The notes under the pieces are model-generated. The model ran no database searches. It saw only the letters and a program-made list of their open reading frames with translations, and was not told where the DNA came from. From positions 42,805,124 to 42,869,123 of the forward strand of contig CM055900.1 of the NCBI GenBank assembly GCA_029582155.1: 64,000 nt of DNA. Direction: 5' to 3'. Below, piece after piece: positions 34,799 through 48,488 of this stretch; within the stretch, counting starts at the first letter, position 1; each line of letters opens with the position of its first letter. The DNA is from Panopea generosa. Lineage: Eukaryota; Mollusca; Bivalvia; Adapedonta; Hiatellidae. The position numbers and the translations under genes are program-made.

Positions 34799-37700
34799 CT
34801 GAAGTACAACAAAAGCAATCCATCTTCTTATTTTGTCTCAGTTTACAGTAGTGATACGTAACATTGGTAGTACGTAGAATTTCGAATATGGTTTGTAGAA
34901 GAATTATACGAGTAGAACTAAACATTTGCCTTCTTTGAACAATTTTTATACAATACCCCCTCTCCAAGAAAATACTGCTTTGTCTGATAAAATGTGTATA
35001 TAAATGTATCGTATATTTGTTATTTATGGACAACACTTGACTTTACACTCATCTGCTATGATATAATCATGTAAAAAAATAAATAATGTTTTGGATATTG
35101 TACTACACGGAGCAATATTTAATTGTGACCTCCGGTGACACTGAGAGATCTTGATGTATGAGACGCGTCATAAAGGGAAACAACCTGCAGTAAGTATTCG
35201 TGTTTCAAATTGAACAATTTCATTATGGTCCTTTTATTATTACGGCGAACAAGTGAAATTGTTTAAATAACAATGTAATGTGATACCACACTGACCCACT
35301 TTGTACCAAACATTGTACCTTTGGATTCATATTGACTATGAAAAGTGATTGTATTTTTAATGAATTTAATGTATGAATATATAGTCTATGTAGAGATGTA
35401 TGGGAAATGTAATAACAAACTGAATGCAACCCGATCACGTTGTATGCTATAATATGTACGTTACGTCGCGTCAAAGCATATTTCTCACAAGAAAATCATG
35501 CTTATGTGTATCTTGCTAGCAACGTCAAGGAAAACAATGTATGCATGTATTGCTTAACAGTATAGTTTTATACAAATGACAAACTCTTAACGAGTTGTTT
35601 CATTTGATAACTGGTTTATTAATATACGTGTTAACAGTAATGTAACACGAATCAAAATCATCATTTTAGAAAACACATTGTTCTGTTATTATTGTTGTTA
35701 TCAGTCGGAACCACGTCTGACTGTCTGTCAATTCAATGAATTCGATGCACACTGTCTTGTTAAAATAATGATTTAGTTATTGACTTGAAAACTATAGAAG
35801 TATGCTTGTTATAAAGCACTGCTTAAAATATGAATAACATATGTCAAACAATATGTTGTCAATATGAGGTTAAAGGTCAAAAGAGTGAAAAATTGATGAT
35901 TTATGAAGTTCAAGCTTACAATACATAAAAAACAGGCAATTATTTTAAGTTAAATTTACTGAATTATAAAAAAAACACATAAGCACATAAGATTTGAACG
36001 AAAAGGCTCCACAGAGTCAAAATAAAGATAGTAGGACTACGTTGAGGGCCTCTAGTATGTTGCTTGCTATATTAAAAGGGCCGTGTTTAAAATACAGAGA
36101 GCAACTATTCAGAGTTATAGTGTACAATTTGTATTTTCCGTCAAATCATTATGTAACCATCAATAATTATTCACTTTTGCAGTAAAGCATATGGTAGGTC
36201 ACCTGATACGCTGGTATCATTTGTCAAGACATTCAGTAATTCAGTCTTCATGTTAAGAGGTAGAGTTCAAGAATAAGGTAGAAAATCATATATGGAGTGT
36301 TTGTGGTTTGTTCATATTTTTTCCTAATAGTGAGTTTATTTTCGGGCAGATATACGATCGAGTTGCTCAAGTATTTTGTCCCTAACTTTGTCGTTTCGTG
36401 TGATTCCTATTATCCCATTATTCATTTTACAATCTTGTTCATCCATTCCGCTGCTTGGTCGGTAAGTAATTGACTGACGTGATTATTGATTCTTTTGACA
36501 ACAATATTTTTATTCTTAAATGCTCGATACTCATCAGGACCTATATTTTCTAGAGACTTCAGTTCAGTTTCAGTAAACAGGACCCTACAGAGCTTAATTC
36601 AGATGGTTATAGACTGTCAGCCATGGAAACCTAGCAGCAAACGCCTCTAGATGGAGGAGTCTAAGTTATCCTCTCTTTCCGCTCAGGTGGAATCTAACAA
36701 ATGTTCAACAATTATATGTATGTACATCATCAATCTCATCAAAATGATGTTTCACAATTTCCATCAAATTCCCTGAAATAAGCAATTAAATTGCATGAGC
36801 ATGTGGTCTGCTTTATCTATTCAATTGTTTTCTATATATCTTCTAAAACCCTTTGTCTTTTCTAGAAAACACATCAGTAACAGTTTACCTGCATCAACCA
36901 AGGAATTTAGCACGGCAGCGGCGGTTGAATCTCTTTGTGCCATCCATTATCTGAATATAGACCAACGCAGCACCGCAATGCTTCAGAGGTCAAGTTATGT
37001 GGCCTCACCACACTGTAATATGCATTTTCCTCAAAAATGGTTTTGGTGGTATTTGGCGGGTATACGTCCACCTCAATCCACATATTATCTAATCCTACCA
37101 ATTCTGCATGTTGTAAAATTGCCATCAGAAAATTAAAACATATCGCCACATTGGTACAAAATGTCCCAAGTGCCTACTTATTTCATATACACTTGGTACC
37201 GTATTGCACCAATGGTCGAAAAATGTGGAGTCGCCAAGCCGTAATATGACATTTTCGTATTTCTCTGAATTGTCTCACACAAGTTTATTCCTTTCAGAAC
37301 TAAGTTGTTGCTCTAGTAATAGCTTTATCATATGATTAAAAATAAGGTGCACATTTTGAGTTATCGGTCTCTTGCTAAATGGTACACATAATATTACTAG
37401 CTTCATCCGCTCATCCAGAACATGACCGTCCTACCGGAAACTAATAAAATCAAAGTCAGCCATGCATGGCGCGATGAGAAACAGGCCAGTGCGAGAGCAC
37501 TGACATTGTCATGATGGCGATATACTATGTCAATTTGTAGATTAGAATATACCAAAAGAGATTGTTTTGACATTGTGTCTCATGTGATATATAGTGTTTA
37601 TAACTCCACCTGTTCGTACATGCATTATTTGCGTATAGAATATTAGAAATTGTAATAATCCTTCTGATGAAGTATTATATCAATGTAAACATATTAACTA

Positions 37701-38161
37701 CCAACAAAGTACGTGAAACTATTTCCTTTCACATTTGAATTTGAGTAATGATTACATACACGTTTTGTTCACATTTCTATGTTTCTAATATACAAGAGTC
37801 CCAAGACGGCCAAAACCGGTGTACTGATAGCAAATCGCTAGATTTTTGTAAGTTCCCCTAAACTGTGTTCAAAAGCTCTGTCGTATGACGGCCTAAAATT
37901 TAATCCCATGGACACAGCTATCACATACCTTTTATCAAACTATAAGCCCTGTGGCGCGGGCATTTGGTCTCAATTCACGCTGGCTCAAGAACTCGTCCGA
38001 GATCTTGTTGTTATATAATTTTGGTAAAATTTATTGGAAAATGGGAGCACTATCGCGTCTACAAGAACAGGTTAACAATCAGACGACGGTGACGGAAATG
38101 TACAATGCCATAAGCATTTGGAGAGGGTAAATAAAAATCAAATAGTAAAAACAACTATCAC
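34799..38161. other. Intron 6
   Basis: 3.4 kb of AT-rich sequence. No tandem array, SINE with a recognisable head, or exon is apparent. Open frames here (for example 36795-37136 +) show no recognisable domain. Confidence 0.55.
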
Positions 38162-38336
38162 CTGTTGTTACTACACCGGAAAACACCCAACATTGTCCGA
38201 ATTTCACAGGCTTTTTTCCCTTATGATACTCTTCCAATATCATACCACTTCCTGTCCAAGAACTTGGGGATGTTCCGCCAGTATAATCCCCACTCCAGTT
38301 TCCGATTAGCACGCCGCCATCATCTGGCGCGTTGAC
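38162..38336 (-). CDS. Tg: Transglutaminase exon 6 (catalytic cysteine)
   Basis: The exon encodes VNAPDDGGVLIGNWSGDY, TGGTSPSSWTGS and KKPVKFGQCWVFSGVVTT. The nucleophilic Cys is in GQCWVFSGV (Cys277 in human TGM2). The Trp in GNWSGDYTGG corresponds to the conserved oxyanion-stabilising Trp. The acceptor is TATAG/GTCAAC (38338-38337) and the donor ACAACAG/GTGATA (38161). It starts in phase 0 after exon 5 and ends in phase 1. This exon shows the enzyme is predicted to be catalytically active, not a structural pseudo-enzyme like band 4.2. Confidence 0.96.
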
Positions 38337-38544
38337 CTATAATATATAAAAACATAATGTTTATCGGGTGTAAAATATTGGAATGTTGGACAAAAAATCC
38401 AATTAATCAACCATGTATTTCGCATATCTTCCTGTAACAATAAACAATGATGCAGTGTAAAAACATGTTTTTGAATGAGTTTTAACGCCATTTTCAACAC
38501 ATTTAAGGTTATATATTGGCTATCCAGCTTTTTAAATGCAGATA

Positions 38545-38697
38545 TACCTCAGACTGAATCTAGGTAGAATCACTGTCCTTCCTCAAGTAACTGACAAGCT
38601 ATCTCATATAAAGATTTTGGAGCGAGCCACACTCGAACCTACGACCATAAGTGATCTTGAAACAGCGCCTTAGACCACACGTCCATGAAGGACCTCG
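38545..38697 (-). mobile_element. tRNA-headed SINE remnant
   Basis: The minus strand shows an A-box-like GTGGTCTAAGGCGC and a B-box-like GGTTCGAGTG about 50 bp apart, then a body containing the complement of ccttcctcaagtaactg. This central phrase is shared, slightly changed, with the SINEs at 1785-2031 and 33610-33720. Confidence 0.65.
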
Positions 38698-40104
38698 TAC
38701 ATGTACATCTGCTTACAGTGGATATAACCATCGTCGTACTTAAAAACGATTGCTATAGTTTTTGTCATATTTTTCCTATATTTTTCATGCAATGTCAGAA
38801 ATAAAAAAAACACATGTTACCGTAGAGATTCTTTGGTATTACCTCCTCATAAACATACCCGTCCTTGACATTTGGCGAACCAATGTAGATTTAACAAGCA
38901 ACGCAAAAACAATGTTTAAAATTGTTTACATCTAGTATTTAATTAAAATTTATACACAGATGCATGCATATAATAATGAGTGTCATGAAAATGGTAATTA
39001 TAAGCTTGAATTTAACTGTTTAGGGATTTTAAAAACATAATCATTTCGACAGAGAGTCAATTGTTTTTCAATTTTGCAATAAAAATATAGCGTTTTTTTT
39101 TATATTTTGGTATAGTGTACGGATAATTTTTCTTTAAAACCTCACAAAATACTCTCTGATACCTATTCTAATGACAATAAAAATAAAAATACATGTTACC
39201 GCGTTATTTTACAAAAAAAAAATATCTCTTAAAGTATGCCATCGTTAAATAAACTGCAGTTGCAAAATTAATGCTTTTATACTAAATGAGCATATTTGTA
39301 TACATATTAAGATTTCTATTATATTTCAATTTTAGGTTAAATTGCTGTGAACAATTATTTTATATAAGTATGCATATTTCATTAATTGGCCATTATAAAA
39401 GAGATCAATTGCAGGCGTATCCGTAATGAGCGTGCCATCCTGCATAGGGTCAGTTGTAGAATAATAGTATGTTGTGACACTGGTTGATCTCGACAAAGTT
39501 GCTTCCCTTTGTGCGCGGAACTGGTGCGCATGAAAAACTATAGCATTCATCCTTAAGTGTGTTATTGTTATAACCATGACACATTAAAACCATCTTAAAT
39601 AGTAAACAATACAATATATATATACTGAACGAAAAAGACACACATATGTGTGTTTTTGTGTAATAGTTTTAATGGGTTGCATTAAACGAATACTAATTTT
39701 TATTTTGTCTACTGGGTGTGTGACTGACAAATAACGGTTGACTAACGATATTGAAACTACCACGTGATGTACGAAAACAGCATTTGCTTGTGCACAGTCA
39801 CCCACGTGACATTTAACTCAACGGTCCATATTTCAAACATTCCCTAACAATAATTTAACACATACTGAACATTTCAAGTCCGTTGCCATGGCTACGTCAA
39901 ATTAACGTGAGCAAGCGGTAACGTTACTGTTAAAGAATGACACAACCACAGGTCACAAGACCGCTGAATGCCAATTATTCTACAAGTCGACACTGGCAAA
40001 GACTACATGATACTTGTATAATCGCCGATAGATCACCGAGTGGGTGTCCATGCGCAACCCACATAATCGTCATATGGACGACATGGTAATCCTGACAGTT
40101 TGTA

Positions 40105-40705
40105 ATAATTTGTATCGCAACATCAGTATAACCCTTGTGTGTAGTAGTTTGTATCGCGACATCAGTATAACCCTGGTGTGTAGCAGTTTGTATCGCGACA
40201 TCAGTAAAACACAGGTGTGTAGCAGTTTGTATCGCGACTTCAGTATAACCCTGGTGTGTAGCAGTTTGTATCGCGACATCAGTAAAACACAGGTGTGTAG
40301 CAGTTTGAATCGCGACATCAGTATAACCCTGGTGTGTAGCAGTTTGAATCGCGACATCAGTATAACCCTGGTGTGTAGCAGTTTGAATCGCGACATCAGT
40401 AAAACACTGGTGTGTAGCAGTTTGTATCGCGACATCAGTATAACCCTGGTGTGTAGCAATTTGTATCGCGACATCAGTATAACCCTGGTGTGTAGCAGTT
40501 TGTATCGCGACATCAGTAAAACACAGGTGTGTAGTAGTTTGTATCGCGACATAAGTATAACCCTGGTGTGTAGCAGTTTGTATCGCGACATCAGTATAAC
40601 CCTGGTGTGTAGCAGTTTGAATCGCGACATCAGTAAAACACTGGTGTGTAGCAGTTTGTATCGCGACATCAGTATAACCCTGGTGTGTAGCAGTTTGTAA
40701 GCTGG
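40105..40705 (+). repeat. 39-bp tandem array, about 15 units
   Basis: The unit is gtgtgtagcagtttgtatcg followed by cgacatcagtataaccctg. A second type ends agtaaaacacagg or agtaaaacactgg, and the two are interspersed. The array is much more homogeneous than the other arrays and each unit contains TCGCGA. It is open in several frames on both strands for up to 259 codons because 39 is divisible by three and the unit lacks stops. I do not regard it as coding. Confidence 0.95.
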
Positions 40706-41426
40706 CGTTTGAATGGTTGTGTGGTTTCAGAGTAACGCATGTGTTTCGGAACATTATTTGGAATAGAGGAACACGAGGTAATAAAACATATCAAAATAAT
40801 GGAGTTCTAGTATTTGTTAGAGAATAATTGCTATCATTTCTAAGGTTATATGATCTAATTATACAGTTTTAGGAAAATATTGCTAAAAAATTATGGTGTT
40901 AAGATTTTTTTCCTTTTTGTTCAACTATCTTTATTGGTTGATATAATCTTCTAAAAAAAGAAACTTAGTTCTTTGTGTAAGTTACGAAGAGATGTAGACC
41001 GAGTTAAAACGGTTCCAATACGAGCCGCTTGTGTTGAATATTTTTCAAGATTTTATTTTTCGTAATGGGTACATTCATCCCAAACTACATATTCTAAAAC
41101 AGGTCGTAGAAATGACATATTTATTTGATTATTTTATTAAACTTGATTTTCTTATCATACCTAACACCTTTGAAGCAGAGTTATAGTATCTGAAATGATA
41201 CTTAGAAAGTGATTTAAATTTCCCTTAATATCTGTAATATAAGATGCCGTGAATGCAAGGGATGTATCATCGGCAAAAATTCCGGATAATCCCAATTCAT
41301 GCTACAGTTTACAATCATACCAGTTATTTATTAAATTAAAAGGGAAGAACTTACTGGTGATGCCGCGTTAGTCTTTAACTGATGTGTTATTTATTATTTT
41401 CCAAGACTTCACTGTGAAGACAGACT

Positions 41427-41710
41427 TTGTTGTATGGTGTTTAGCGTTGCTTTCAACATTTTTTTCAGTCATATCGCGACGGTGTCTGCTTGAGACAGTA
41501 TTCCAAGCGCAGACACATGGTATGATACCCCACCCAGTCACATTATACTGACACCGAGCCGAATGGACCTAGAACTCTCCTCCAAATACTGAGTGCCAAG
41601 CGAGGAAGCTTCTAGTACCATTTTTAAAGTCTTTGGTATGACCCTGCCGGGGATTGAACCCACGACTTTCCGCATTTAAGGCGAACGCTCTACGACTAGA
41701 CCACACCGCT
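41427..41710 (-). mobile_element. Full-length tRNA-derived SINE, bivalve type
   Basis: The minus-strand head has an A box (TGGTCTAGTCGTAGAGCG) and a B box (GGGTTCAATCCC). The body ends with sequence complementary to cagtcatatcgcgacggtgt. I recognise this body from bivalve genomes. Probable target duplications are tgtgaagacagact (41413-41426) and tgtgaagacaaact (41711-41724), differing at one base. It lies 39 bp from exon 5. Confidence 0.82.
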
Positions 41711-41749
41711 TGTGAAGACAAACTATATAAAAGTCTATGTTATGATTAC

Positions 41750-41857
41750 CATTGCTGATATTTTTCGGGATACTTTTATTGGGTCGCCCTTTGCATAATC
41801 TTTCAGTTCGGTTTGGTCCAAGAGATATAAACAGCAATCTAACACGACCCCATCAAA
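41750..41857 (-). CDS. Tg: Transglutaminase exon 5 (start of catalytic core)
   Basis: A 36-codon, phase-0 exon encoding FDGVVLDCCLYLLDQTELK and DYAKGDPIKVSRKISAM. This supplies the segment FxxxVLxxxLYLLxxxxL...G(D/N)PIxVSRxISAM that every transglutaminase has between the RPWxFxQ motif (exon 4) and VNAPDD (exon 6). The acceptor is ATATTTCAG/TTTGAT (41859-41858) and the donor GCAATG/GTAATC (41749). It is easily missed because it is short and followed by a SINE. Confidence 0.94.
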
Positions 41858-42155
41858 CTGAAATATACAAATCATTGTCAGTAAAACAATTACCCATTCA
41901 GTTACGCTATAATACCGACCAAGACATTAACTCCTGTTGTCATTTTACAGGTATGATATTGTCGGTACTATAATTGTTCCAGGCAGTGTTCATTTGCGTG
42001 CGTTTGCTGGGCTTTGTCTCCATTTTCTTATTCTTCGTTGTATTAGAGATATAAGTATTTCTTATTGCTTACTATCTCATTGAAATGGAAATATATCGAT
42101 TATTTTACAAAAACTTGTCTCATAACAAATATAAAAAAAAATAATATAAAATTAC
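41858..42155. other. Intron 4 (298 bp)
   Basis: The shortest intron seen; no repeats or other features recognised. Confidence 0.8.
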
Positions 42156-42274
42156 CTGATTAAATGACCATGGTTTAGCAGATTTGCGTTTGTGATTTCC
42201 AACGAAGATATGCCCCGTTTCATTTAAAATGTATTCATCTAATAACTTTTCATCCGACAAATAAACCTGATCAT
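42156..42274 (-). CDS. Tg: Transglutaminase exon 4
   Basis: The exon encodes DQVYLSDEKLLDEYILNETG, HIFVGNHKRKSAKPWSFNQ. It matches the typical (D)xVYLxDExxLxEYVLNexGxIxxGxxxxxxxxPWxFxQ stretch where the N-terminal beta-sandwich passes into the core. The acceptor is TTATTTTAG/AT (42276-42275) and the donor AATCAG/GTAATT (42155). Two bases complete Asp from exon 3; it ends in phase 0. Confidence 0.94.
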
Positions 42275-45200
42275 CTAAAATAAAAAAAAGTATGGCGTTG
42301 AAAGTAAACAGATGCATGATGAATGGTTCACGATTGAGGTTGAAAACGATGATTTTACTATATCACCAACTATATCACCTCAATCAACTAACCTGCATAC
42401 ACCCTATGTCCCCGGACTGTGAATACAAATATACAGTATACATAAGACACTCTATGTACCAGGACAGTGAAATATACAGTATACATAAGACACTCTATGT
42501 ACCAGGACAGTGAAAACACATATACTGTATACACAACACACTCTATGTACCGGGACAGTGAAAACACATATACTGTATACATAAGACACTCTATGTATCG
42601 GGACAGTGAAAACACATATACTGTATACAGAAGCCACTCTATGTACCGGGACAGTGAAAACACATATACTGTATACATAAGACACTGTATGTATCGGGAC
42701 AGTGAAAACACATATACTGTATACAGAAGCCACTCTATGTACCGGGACAGTGAAAACACATATACAGTATACATAACAAACTCTATGTATCGGGACAGTG
42801 AAAACACATACAGTATACAGAAGCCACCCTGTGTATCGGGACAGTGAAAACACATATACAGTATACAGAAGACATTCTATGTACCGGGACAGTGAAAACA
42901 CATAAGACACTCTATGTACCGGGACAGTGAAAACAAATATTCAGTATACATAAGACACTCTATGTACCGGGACAGTGAAAACACATATACTGTATACATA
43001 AAACACTCTATGTACCGGGACAGTGAAAACACATATAATGTATACATAAGACACTCTATGTACCGGGACAGTAAAAACACATATACAGTATACATAAGAC
43101 ACACTATGTACACAGTATACATTAGACACTCTATGTACCGGGACAGTGAAAACACATATACTGTATACATAAGACACTCTATGTACCGGGATAGTGAAAC
43201 CACATATACAGTACACATAAGACACTCTATGTACCAGGACAGAAAATACACATATACAGTATATATTAGCCACTGTATGCACCCGGACTGTGATTACACG
43301 TATATAGTATACAGTAGGCACTCTATGTAACCGAACTGTGATTACACATATGCAGTAATAACTCTATGTTCCCGAACTACGATACACATATACAGTATAA
43401 AGTAGACACTCTATGTACCCGGACTGTGAATACACATATACAGTATAAGGTAAACACTTCATGTTCACGGACTGTGAATATACATATACAGTGTAAAGTA
43501 GACACTCTATGTACCCGGACTGTGAATACACATATACAGTATACAGTAGCAACCATATGTACCCGGACTATGAATACATATAATACAGTATACAGTAGCA
43601 ACCATAGTACCCGGACTGTGATACCACATATACAGTAATAAGTAGACATTCTATGTACCCGGACTGTGAATATACATAATACAGTATACAGTAGCAACCA
43701 TATGTACCCGAAATGTGAATACACATGTACAGTATAAAGTAGCCACTCTATGTACCCGAACAGCGATACACATATACAGTTTACAGTAAACAATACGTAC
43801 CCGAATGTGAATACACATATACAGTCAACAGTAGCCATTCTATGTACTCGGACTGTGAATACACATATACAGTATAAAGTAAACACTTAATGTACCCTGA
43901 CTGTGAATACACATATAACGTATAAAGTAGACACTCTATGTACGGGGACTGTGAATACAAATATACAGTACACAGTAGCCACTTTATGTACGCGGACTGT
44001 GAATAAACATATGCGTTATACAGTAGAAACTCTATGTACCCGGACTGTGAATACACATATACAGTATACCGTAGCCACTCTTTGTACCCGGACTGTAAAT
44101 ACACATATGCAGCATACAGTAGCCACTCTGTGTACCCGGACTGTAAATACACATAAGCAGTATACAGTAGACATTCTATGTACCCGGACTGTGAATACAC
44201 ATATACATTATACAGTAGAAACTCAATGTACCCGGACTGTGAATACACATTTACAGTATACAGTAAACACTCTATGTACGCGGACTGTAAATATATAATA
44301 TACAGTACACAGTAGCCACTCTATGTTCGCGGACTGTCATTACAAATATACAGGATACACTAGCCACTCTATGCAACCAGGCTGTGAATACCCATTTACA
44401 ATATACGACAGCCATACTTTGTACCCGGACTGTGAATACCCATTTACATATAAGACAGCCATACTTTGTACCCAGACTGTGAATACACATAAACGGTATA
44501 TAGTAGACACTCTATGTACACAGACTGTGGATACACATATACAGTACACAGTACTCACTCAATGTACCCGGATTGTGAATACACATATACATTACACAGT
44601 AGCCATTCTATTTACCCGGACTGTGAATATACAGTATCCACTCTATGTACCCGAATAGCGATACACATATACAAGATATATTCTATGTACACGAATGCGA
44701 ATACACATTTACAGTACACAGTAGCCACTCTATGTACGCGGACTGAGAATACACATATACAGTACACAGTAGCCACTCTATGTACGCGGACTGAGAATAC
44801 ACATATACAGTACACAGTAGCCACTCTATGTACCCGGACTGTGAATACACATATACAGTATACAGTAGCCACTCTATGTACCCGGACTGTGAATACACAT
44901 ATACAGTATACAGTTGCCACTCTATGTACCGGGACAGTGAATACACATATGCTGTATATAGTTGCCACTCTATGTACCCGGACTGTGAATACACATATAC
45001 AGTATGCAGTAGACACTCTATGTACGCGTACTGTAAATACAAATATACAGTTTACAGTAGCCACTCTATGTATCCGAACTGTGAATACACATATACAGTA
45101 TCCACTCTGTGTATCCGGACTGTGATTACACATATACAGTAGCCACTCTATGTACCCAGATTGTGAATACACAAATACAGTATACAGTAGTCACTCTACG

Positions 45201-48200
45201 TACGCGGACTGTGAATACACAAATACAGTATACAGTAGCCAATCTATGTACCCGGACTGTGGGTGCCTTATACAGTAAACACTCTATGTACCCTGACTGT
45301 AAAGACATATATACAGTATACAGTAAACATTTTATGTATCCGAACTGTAAATACACTTATACAGTATACAGTAGACACTCTATGTCCCCGGACTGTGAAT
45401 ACAGATATACATTATACAGTAGACACTCTATGTCCCCGGACTGTGAATACACATATACAGTATACAGTAGACACTCTATGTACCCGGACTGTAAAGACAT
45501 ATATACAGTATACAATAGACACTCTATGTACCCGGACTTTAAAGACATATATACAGTATACAATAGACATTCTTTCTATCCGGACTGTGAAAACAAATAC
45601 ACAGTAGCCACTTTATGTATCCGGACTGTGAATACACATATACAGTATACAGTAGACGCTCTATGTATCCGGACTGTGAATACACATATATAATATACAG
45701 TAGACACTCTATGTATCCGGACTGTGATTACACATATAGAGTATACAGTAGGCACTCTATGTATCCGGACTGTGAATACACATATAGAGTATACAGTAGA
45801 CACTTTATGTACGCGTACTGTAAATACAAATATACAGTTTACAGTAGTCACTCTATGTACCCGGACTGTGAATACACCTATATACAGTATACAGTAGACA
45901 TTCTATGCATCCGGACTGTGAATACACATATACAGTATACAGTAGACACTCTATGTATCCGGACTGTGAATACACATATACAGTAAACACTCTATGTACG
46001 CGTACTGTAAATACAAATACACAGTTTACAGTTGCCACTCTATGAACCCGGACTCTGAATACACATATACAGTATACAGTAGCTACTCTATGTAAACGGA
46101 CTATGAGTGCCTTATACAGTATACAGAAGACACTCTATGTACCCTGACTGTAAAGACATATATAATCTATACAGTAGACATTCTATCTATCCGGACTGTG
46201 AATACACATATACAGTATACAGTAACTATTCTATGTATCCGGACTGTGAATACACATATACAGTAGACGCTCTATGTACCCGGACTGTGAATACACATAT
46301 ACAGTCAACAGTAGCCACTCTATGTTTCCGGACTGTAAATACACATATACAGTATACAGTAGACACTCTATGTACCCGGACTGTAAATACACATATACAG
46401 TATACAGTAGCCACTCTAAGTACTCAGACTATGAATACACATATACAGTCAACAGTAGCCACTCTATGTATCCTGACTGTGAATACACCTATACAGTATA
46501 CAGTAGCCACTCTAAGTACTCAGACTATGAATACACATATACAGTATACAGTAGACAATCTATGTCCCCTGACTGTAAAGACATATATACAGTATACAGT
46601 AGACACTCTTTGTACCCGGACTGTGAATACAGTAGACACTCTATGTACCCGGACTGTGAATACACATATACAGTATACAGTAGCCACTCTATGTACCCGG
46701 ACTGTGAATACACATTTACAGTATACAGTGGCCACTCTATGTATCCGGACTGTGAATACACATATACAGTAGCCACTCTAAGTATCCGGACTGTTAATAC
46801 ACATATACAGTATACAGTAAACACAGTTTACAGTAGTCACTCTATGTACCCTGACTGTAAAGACATATATAATCTATATAGTAGATATTCTGTCTATCCG
46901 GACTGTGAATACACATATACAGTATACAGTAACCACTCTATGTATCCGGAATGTGAATACACATATACAGTAGACGCTCTATGTACCCGGACGGTGAATA
47001 AACATATACAGTCAACAGTAGCCACTCTATGTATCCGGACTCTGAATACACATATACAGTATCCAGTAGACACTCTATGTACCCGGACTGTTAATACACA
47101 TATACAGTTTACAGTAGACACTCTATGTATCCTGACTGTAATACACCTATACAGTAAACAGTAGCCACTCTATGTACCCAGACTATGAGTACACATATAC
47201 AGTATACAGTAGACAATCTATGTCCCCTGACTGTAAAGACATATATACAGTATACAGTAGACACTCTATGTACCCGGACTGTGAATACAGTAGCCACTCT
47301 ATGGACCCGGACTGTGAATACACATATACAGTATACAGTAGCCATTCTAAGTATCCGGACTGTGAATACACATATACATTATACAGTAAACACTCTACAT
47401 ACCCGGACTTTGAATAAACATTATACAGTAGACACTCTATGTACCCGGACTGTGAATACACATTTATAGTATACAGTAGATACTCTATGTACCCATACTG
47501 TGAATACACATATACAGTAAACAGTAGCCACTCTATGTACCCGTACTGTGAAAACACATATACAGTATACAGTAGCCACTCTATGTTTTTGGACTTTGAA
47601 TACAGATATACAGTATACAGTAGACACTCTACGTACCCGTACTGTGAAAACACACATACAGTATACAGTTGCCTCTCTATGTTTTTGGACTTTGAATACA
47701 GATATACAGTATACAGTAGACACTCTACGTACCCGGACTGTGAATACACAAATACAGTATACAGTTGCCTCTCTATGTATCTGGACTGTGAATACACATA
47801 TACCGTATACAGTATCCTGTCTATGTACGCAGACTATGAATACACATATACAGTAAACATAGTGTATTTATTTAAAAAGAATAAAATTATATTTGTTTGA
47901 GTTATCAAACTGCAGTTTTATAATAAACAAAGGTAAAATTAGAAATGCGAGTCCCATCCAAGAATTTTTAATAAGTAGCCATAACTAAACAGGCCCTATT
48001 TGTTCGAGTCTATGAACATATGTTGAACAAATGTAACTTTAAAAAGGTCATAATTTATGTCAATGTCAATCCCATGCTGGTCTAGTGATGCATTAAGTCA
48101 TTGAATATTGAATCAAGCAACTTTGTTTGAATTATTGAGAAGATGATTGATAAAACAAATATTTACGTTACAAATGGGTCTTAACTCCTGTAGATTACTC

Positions 48201-48488
48201 TTAGCGCAATGACTGTATAAGTTATTTATTGATTGTTCTTGATTGAAATGCATTTTATATTTTATAAACGGGCTATATATCACGCAAGTTAAATAACCCG
48301 GAGCTGAGTATATGTCCCATGCAAAGGTCTAGCAATAAGAAATCAATCTGCATTAGTATAAAACGAATCGGGCAACGATTATTCGAGTTTATTATAATAT
48401 GTGGATTAAAATAAAATAAAAAATATTTTAAAGAAGGGACATAAAGTTTTAAACGTATACTTATATTCACAAATACATGCGAAGTTAC
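42275..48488. other. Intron 3, mostly 48-bp satellite
   Basis: 6.2 kb, of which 42395-47865 is one tandem array. The remaining 47866-48488 is AT-rich with nothing recognised. Confidence 0.8.
42395..47865 (+). repeat. 48-bp satellite array, about 110 units, with subfamilies
   Basis: The unit is cactctatgtacccggactg followed by tgaatacacatatacagtat and acagtaga. The left fifth (42400-43300) uses a distinct version (cgggacagtgaaaacacata, ctgtatacataag), and the rest the version above. Units contain overlapping near-palindromes such as tacagtatacagta. Single units are deleted or shortened here and there (for example 46630, 47281). Blocks of about 0.66-0.71 kb are themselves duplicated in tandem (46140-46800 against 46848-47345). 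Long open frames in all six phases (up to 296 codons) arise because 48 bp is 16 codons; none is a gene. Confidence 0.96.

Larger units (their letters stand above)
38337..41749. other. Intron 5
   Basis: Contains a SINE remnant (38545-38697), a 39-bp array (40105-40705) and a complete SINE near the exon 5 donor (41427-41710). The remaining stretches (38700-40100, 40710-41425) are AT-rich without recognised content. Confidence 0.6.

Noticed and set aside
34258..37249. Plus-strand open frames in intron 6 (for example 36795-37136) as genes
   Set aside because: Short, no recognisable domain, no supporting splice structure, inside an intron of the minus-strand gene.
39975..40754. 259-codon minus and 218-codon plus open frames as repeat-protein genes
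   Set aside because: Open on both strands at once because the 39-bp unit has no stops; no start context, splice signals or unique sequence around them.
42388..47900. Dozens of long open frames (up to 296 codons) as genes
   Set aside because: All are readings of the 48-bp satellite; frames overlap on both strands and break wherever a unit has an indel.
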